Positions 59,498-64,000 of a stretch of 64,000 nucleotides of DNA are shown here, in pieces (the first letter of the stretch is position 1; every line of letters begins with the position of its first letter). The translations under genes were made by a program, and so were the position numbers. The stretch covers positions 1 to 64,000 of the forward strand of contig NCED01000007.1 in the NCBI GenBank assembly GCA_002280485.1, in the 5' to 3' direction. The notes beneath the pieces were generated by a model. That model was not told where the DNA came from. It did no database searches and saw only the letters and a list, made by a program, of their open reading frames with translations. The stretch is from Caulobacterales bacterium 32-69-10. GTDB taxonomy: Bacteria; Pseudomonadota; Alphaproteobacteria; Caulobacterales; Caulobacteraceae.

Positions 59498-61491
59498 TCG
59501 CTGAACTGGGCGCCTTCGCCCTCATCCTCGCCCTCGCCCTGTCGGCGCTGCAGGTCGGACTTTCGGTCATGGCCCGGATCCGTCACGACGCCGCGCTGCG
59601 CGGCGCGGGCGAGGGGGCCGCCGCCGCCGCCTTCGCGGCCACCGCGGTCGCCTTCTTCGCCCTGATGTACGCCTTCGTCACCTCGGACTTCTCGGTCGCC
59701 AACGTGGCGGCCAACTCGCACACCGACAAGCCGTTGCTCTACAAGGTGGCGGCCGTCTGGGGCAGCCACGAGGGCTCGATGCTGCTGTGGTGCCTGGCCC
59801 TGACTGGCTTCGGCGCGGCCGTGGCCCTGGCGGGCCGCAGCCTGCCGGCGGGGCTGAAGGCCGTGACGCTCGCCACTCAGGGCGGGCTGCAGCTGCTCTT
59901 CGTCGGCTACACCGCCCTGGCCTCGAACCCGTTCCTGCGGGTGGCCGCGCCGCCCGTCGAGGGCCGCTCGCTCAATCCGATCCTGCAGGACCCGTTCCTG
60001 GCCATCCACCCGCCGTTCCTCTACGCGGGCTATGTCGGCTTCTCGGTGGTGTTCTCCTTCGCCGTCGCCGCCCTGGTCGAGGGCCGGGTCGACGCCGCCT
60101 GGGCCCGCTGGGTCCGGCCCTGGACCCTGGCCGCCTGGAGCCTGCTCACCGTCGGCATCACCCTGGGCTCGTTCTGGGCCTACTACGAGCTCGGCTGGGG
60201 CGGCTGGTGGTTCTGGGACCCGGTGGAGAACGCCTCCTTCATGCCCTGGCTGGTGGGGTCGGCCCTGCTCCACTCGGCGATCGTCACCGAAAAGCGCGGC
60301 GCCCTGGCCGGGTGGACGGTGTTCCTGTCCCTGGCCGCCTTCACCTTCTCCATGCTGGGCGCCTTCCTGGTCCGCTCGGGCGTGCTGACCTCCGTCCACG
60401 CCTTCGCCGTCGATCCCACGCGGGGCATCCTGCTGCTGATCATCCTCGGGGTCGCGGCCGGCGCCGGCTTCACCCTCTTCGCCTGGCGCGCGCCCAAGCT
60501 GGCTCCCGGCGGGCTGTTCTCGCCGGTCAGCCGCGAAGGCGCCCTGGTGCTCAACAACCTCTTCCTCGCCGCCGCAGCGGTGACGGTGGCCTTAGGGACT
60601 CTCTATCCCCTGGTCCGACAGGCCCTGACCGGCGAAGCCATCTCGGTCGGCGCCCCCTATTTCATGCTGACCTTCGCGCCCCTGATGGCGGCCTGCCTGC
60701 TGATCCTGCCGATCGGCCCCCTGCTGTCCTGGAAGCGGGGCGATCTGCCCGGCGCCCTGCAGCGCCTGTGGATCGCCGCCCTGACAGCCCTGGCCGTCGG
60801 CGCCGCCTCGTGGTTCCTGGCCAGCCCGAAGAAGGCCATGGCCTCGCTGGGCCTCGTCCTCGGGGCGTGGCTGATCGCCGGCTCGCTCGCGGAGGTCGCC
60901 GCCCGGGCCCAGGTCGGCAAGGCCAGCCTGGCCGAGGTCGGCCGGCGCCTGCGGGGCCTGCCGCGCGGGGCCTGGGGCATGACCCTGGCCCACATCGGCC
61001 TCGGCGTGTTCGTCCTGGGCGCCTGTGTCGAGACCGCCTGGAAGCAGGAGGCGGCCCTTAGCCTGTCGCCGGGCCAGTCGATCCGCGTCGGCGCCTTCAC
61101 CCTGACCCTCGACTCCGTGGTGGCCGCCCCCGGCCCCAACTACGAGGCCGAGCGCGCCATCCTCACCGTGCGCGGGCCCGGCGGCGTCACCCAGATGGCC
61201 CCGGAACGCCGCTTCTATCCCACCAATCGCCAGACCACCTCGCAGGTGGCGATCCAGCGCCACGGGGTCAGCGACCTCTATGTGGTGCTTGGGGAGGAGC
61301 GCGCCGGCGGCGAGGGCAAGCCGGCCTGGCTGGTGCGGGCGTTCTGGAACCCGTGGGCGCGGATGATCTTCGGCGGGCCGCTGCTGATGGCCCTGGGGGG
61401 GCTCGTCTCCCTGTCCGACCGGCGCCTGCGCATCGCCGCCGGCCGCCGGGCCGCGGCGCCGGTCACGGCGGCGGCGAGCCCCGCCGAATGA
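59494..61491 (+). CDS. ccmF: Heme lyase subunit CcmF (CycK)
   Basis: 665 aa with about 14 membrane segments. The tryptophan-rich WWD domain reads WGGWWFWDPVENASFMPWL (about residues 235-253), and SHEGSMLLWCLAL and HPPFLYAGYVGFSV are further CcmF signatures. Conserved histidines flank the WWD loop. It ligates heme to apocytochrome c with CcmH and CcmI. It is coupled by overlap to ccmE and ccmH. Confidence 0.96.
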   Translation: MIAELGAFALILALALSALQVGLSVMARIRHDAALRGAGEGAAAAAFAATAVAFFALMYAFVTSDFSVANVAANSHTDKPLLYKVAAVWGSHEGSMLLWCLALTGFGAAVALAGRSLPAGLKAVTLATQGGLQLLFVGYTALASNPFLRVAAPPVEGRSLNPILQDPFLAIHPPFLYAGYVGFSVVFSFAVAALVEGRVDAAWARWVRPWTLAAWSLLTVGITLGSFWAYYELGWGGWWFWDPVENASFMPWLVGSALLHSAIVTEKRGALAGWTVFLSLAAFTFSMLGAFLVRSGVLTSVHAFAVDPTRGILLLIILGVAAGAGFTLFAWRAPKLAPGGLFSPVSREGALVLNNLFLAAAAVTVALGTLYPLVRQALTGEAISVGAPYFMLTFAPLMAACLLILPIGPLLSWKRGDLPGALQRLWIAALTALAVGAASWFLASPKKAMASLGLVLGAWLIAGSLAEVAARAQVGKASLAEVGRRLRGLPRGAWGMTLAHIGLGVFVLGACVETAWKQEAALSLSPGQSIRVGAFTLTLDSVVAAPGPNYEAERAILTVRGPGGVTQMAPERRFYPTNRQTTSQVAIQRHGVSDLYVVLGEERAGGEGKPAWLVRAFWNPWARMIFGGPLLMALGGLVSLSDRRLRIAAGRRAAAPVTAAASPAE

Positions 61492-61988
61492 GGATGCTGC
61501 GCGGCCTGATCCTCGCCGCCGCCGCGGTGGTCGTCATGGGCGCGGCCTCCGCCGACCCGGCCGAGCGCCTCGCCGACCCGGCCCAGGAGGCGCGGGCGCG
61601 GGCCCTGTTCCGCGAGGTGCGCTGCCTCGTCTGCCAGAACGAGTCCATCGATGACAGCGGCGCCGACCTAGCCGAGGACCTGCGCAAGGTCGTGCGTCAG
61701 CAGATCGCCCAGGGGCGCAGCGACGCGCAAGTGCGCGCCTTCCTCACCGACCGGTACGGCGAGTTCGTGTTGTTCAAGCCACGCTTCTCCGCCGGCAACG
61801 CGGCTCTTTGGCTGACCCCCTTCGCCATCGTGGGGGTGGGCGGGGCGCTGCTCCTCGCCTTCCGCCGCAGGAGCCCGGCGTTGGAGGCGCCCCTGACCGA
61901 AGACGAAGCGGAACGTCTCTCTGTCGTCACACATTCCGACCCGGTGGCCACGGTTCCGCCGCATGCCGGCCCAACGAATGCGCCTTAG
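61488..61988 (+). CDS. ccmH: Cytochrome c maturation thiol protein CcmH (CycL)
   Basis: 166 aa from ATG at 61488 overlapping the ccmF stop (ATGA). The signal peptide ends near AASADP (residues 19-24). The redox motif VRCLVCQNESIDDSGAD (Cys about 46 and 49) is the defining LRCxxCQ signature. One membrane helix (about 105-125) follows, with a 40-residue tail. It reduces the apocytochrome CxxCH disulfide. A ccmG (dsbE) gene, its usual partner, is not in this cluster. Confidence 0.94.
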   Translation: MRMLRGLILAAAAVVVMGAASADPAERLADPAQEARARALFREVRCLVCQNESIDDSGADLAEDLRKVVRQQIAQGRSDAQVRAFLTDRYGEFVLFKPRFSAGNAALWLTPFAIVGVGGALLLAFRRRSPALEAPLTEDEAERLSVVTHSDPVATVPPHAGPTNAP

Positions 61989-62134
61989 TGATGATTTGGG
62001 ATGACCCAGCCCCTGGCGAACCGCTTCGCCATACCTAGGTCTCGGTCGATGTTTAAATCTGGAAATCAGAGGCCGCCCGGCCCAAGGTGACCGCAAAGCG
62101 CCTAACAACCAGGGCCGTAACGAGGAACAACCTG

Positions 62135-63570
62135 ATGAAGTTGAAAAGAAGAGGGTTCGTCGCCGGCGCCTCCAGCGCGTGGCGCCCGCGGTGGTCTCGA
62201 TCGACGTGACCTCGCGGCGGACCGGCCCCGCCGCGGCGCAGGGTCTGCAGATTCCCGGCCTGCCCCCGGGCTTCCCCTTCGTCCTGCCGGGCCAACCGGG
62301 CCAGGACGACGACGAGGACGGCAGCCCGACCCAGCCCCGCGGCAACGGCCAGCCCAACCTGCCCGACGCCCAGGCCACCGGCTCCGGCTTCTTCATCTCG
62401 GCCGACGGCTATATCGTCACCAACAACCACGTCGTCGAGAACGCCACCACCATCAAGGTCCGCCTCAACGACAAGCGTGAGCTCACCGCTCGCCTGATCG
62501 GCCGCGACGAGAACACCGACCTGGCCGTCATCAAGGTCGATGGCGGGCGCAACTTCCCATTCGTGAACTTCGAGAACGACGCCAAGCCGCGGGTCGGCGA
62601 CTGGGTCATCGCGGTCGGCAACCCGTTCAACCTGGGCGGCACGGCCACCGCGGGGATCATCTCGGCCTATGGCCGCGACATCGGCGACTCGTTCGTCGAC
62701 TACCTGCAGATCGACGCGCCGATCAACCGGGGCAACTCGGGCGGGCCGACCTTCGACGTCTATGGCCGTGTGGTCGGCGTCAATACGGCGATCTTTTCGC
62801 CGTCGGGCGGCTCGGTGGGCATCGGCTTCGCGGTTCCGGCCGAGATCGCGGACTCCATCACCAAGCAGCTGATCTCCAGCGGGAAGGTGACCCGCGGCTA
62901 CCTCGGCGTCACCATCCAGGACGTCTCGACCGAGATCGCCGAGAGCCTGGGCATCCCCGCCAAGCAGGGCGCGATGGTCAACGACATCGTCGACGGCGGC
63001 CCGGCCGAGAAGGGCGGCGTGATGGCCGGCGACGTGATCATGAAGGTCAACGGCAAGGACATCACCTCGGCGTCCAGCCTCACCCGCGAGGTGGCGGTCG
63101 CCAAGGCCGGGGACACCATCCGGCTCGAGGTTCTGCGGAGCGGCCGTAGGGTCCAGCTTCAGGTCGTCTCCGGCGTTCGCCCCAACGAATCGGCCCTGAA
63201 TACCTCCGGCGAGGGCGGCCCGAATCAAGGGGAACCGAGCCGTCCGCAGATCGACCGCACCAATGTGCTGGGCATGGGCCTGGTGCCCCTCGACGAGGCG
63301 GCCCGGCGCCGGTTGGGCGTCCGGGCGGGCGTAAACGGGGTGGCTGTGGACACTGTCCAGACCAACTCGATCGCCGGTCGGGCGGGCCTGCGTCGCGGCG
63401 ACGTGATCGAGCGGGTCGGCGACAAGGCGGCGACTTCGCCGGCCGACGTCTCGGCGGCGGTCGAGGCCGCCAAGGCGGCCAAGAAGCCGGTGCTGCTGCT
63501 GATCAACCGCAACGGCCGGCCCCAGTTCCTCGGCCTCAAGACCACCGAAGACGCCCCGGCCACGCCGTAG
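62135..63570 (+). pseudogene. degP: DegP/HtrA-family serine protease gene with N-terminal deletion and frameshift
   Basis: An ATG at 62135 opens MKLKRRGFVAG, the basic start of a signal peptide, but the frame then gives ASSAWRPRWSRST and stops at about 62209. The protease resumes in another frame at LQRVAPAVVSIDVTS (about 62170), with catalytic His in IVTNNHVV, Asp in NTDLAVIKVD and Ser in INRGNSGGPTFD. Two PDZ domains follow to 63570. The signal peptide core and linker are missing, so export should fail unless this is an assembly error. The open protease frame starts at an internal ATG, 62179?-like GTG context; a cytoplasmic form is possible but unlikely. Confidence 0.7.
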
Positions 63571-63594
63571 CGGCAGGCGTATCGGATCGAGATC

Positions 63595-63625
63595 GGGCGG
63601 GGCCTCGCGGCTCCGCCCTTTTTCT
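63595..63625 (+). terminator. Intrinsic terminator after degP
   Basis: GGGCGG-G-GCC pairs with GGC-T-CCGCCC across a TCGC loop (63595-63618), followed immediately by TTTTTCTT. This is a canonical Rho-independent terminator, 25 nt after the stop. Confidence 0.85.
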
Positions 63626-63747
63626 TGCGGGCGGGCTTCGTGCAGATCGCCCGGCGCACGTACAGTGAACCTGAGGGCGTCCCGTCACGGGGCGGCTCGC
63701 GGTTTGCGGCCCGAGGCGCTACAACCCCCGGGAACGGGAGAAGACGA

Positions 63748-64000
63748 ATGGTGGAACGGGTGCTGGCGGTGCGCGGTCCGCGCAGCCTGCTGCGCCAGAT
63801 CCGGGAAGTCATGTCGGCCGGCGGGCCCGCCCAGGGCCGCCTCGACAAGGTTGTCCGGATCATCGCCAATTCGATGGTCGCCGAGGTGTGCTCGATCTAT
63901 CTGCGCCGGGCCTCCGGCGAGATGGAGCTGTTCGCCACCGAGGGCCTGGACCCCTCCGCCGTCCACGTCACCCGCCTGCGCACCGGCGAGGGCCTGGTCG
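63748..64000 (+). CDS. ptsP: PtsP, nitrogen-PTS enzyme I (GAF N-terminal part)
   Basis: Only the first 84 codons are in the window. ATG at 63748 follows GGGAGAAG. MVERVLAVRGPRSLLRQIREVM, then DKVVRIIANSMVAEVCSIYLRR and ELFATEGLDPSAVHVTRLRTGEGLV, match the GAF domain of PtsP. The enzyme-I catalytic domain would lie beyond the right edge. PtsP starts the PTS-Ntr phosphorelay that senses nitrogen through glutamine. Confidence 0.88.
   Translation, partial: MVERVLAVRGPRSLLRQIREVMSAGGPAQGRLDKVVRIIANSMVAEVCSIYLRRASGEMELFATEGLDPSAVHVTRLRTGEGLV

Overview
The window is a high-GC alphaproteobacterial chromosome segment, most likely from Caulobacteraceae (Caulobacter, Phenylobacterium, Brevundimonas). 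The inference rests on the MucR, DUF2336, DUF1491, SufE and ELM1-type genes, a DivJ-like kinase, a cyc/ccm cluster followed by a DegP-type gene, and Caulobacter-style inverted repeats between genes. It is mostly core chromosome. I see no prophage, no complete insertion sequence, no CRISPR array, and no tRNA or rRNA gene.

Layout. 1-4.3 kb (minus strand): hrcA-grpE, then nfu-tsaB-rimI-fur-miaB (stress control, iron-sulfur carrier, tRNA modification, iron regulation). 4.5-7.6 kb (plus): rph-rdgB-hemW and an XRE regulator. 7.7-10.2 kb (minus): a response regulator and modBC without modA. 10.3-15.3 kb (plus): a probable copper acquisition and delivery operon (DUF2946-like, TonB receptor, PepSY reductase-like protein, PCu(A)C, SCO). 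15.4-18.4 kb: pncC, PAS, mucR and DUF2336 genes. 18.6-24.9 kb (plus): carA, cspA, infA, an acyltransferase, rsmE, gshA, DUF72. 25-32 kb: ELM1, greA, a small iron-permease-like protein, carB, sufE. 32.2-35.2 kb: two divergent histidine kinases, one broken. 35-41 kb: hypothetical genes, prfC with a rewritten C-terminus, a TPR-like gene, DUF2336. 41-45 kb (minus): a Pro-rich secreted protein and a SsuABC/THI5-like ABC importer. 45.1-46.0 kb: a noncoding region with two diverged copies of a structured element. 46-50 kb: an ABC-F ATPase and a class A PBP. 50-55 kb: a DnaJ-type chaperone, a PepSY/two-component operon and a hypothetical gene. 55.4-57.3 kb: a membrane-anchored AAA ATPase. 57.3-63.6 kb: ccmI, an orphan VapB-like gene, ccmE-ccmF-ccmH and a damaged degP. 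The window ends inside ptsP.

Second-look items. The best candidate for something undescribed is the tandem pair of about 390-nt units at 45.16-45.99 kb. On the minus strand each unit holds hairpins capped by GAAA loops, ends in a GC-rich hairpin, and is flanked by DnaA-box-like 9-mers. Others are the AAA ATPase with a C-terminal membrane hairpin, a VapB-like antitoxin carrying four perfect 17-bp repeats (a possible phase switch), and several reading-frame lesions (divJ-like, degP, prfC, and a possible one-base shift at 32.05 kb). The lesions are either real decay or assembly errors. All functional names come from reading motifs by eye; no database search was run.
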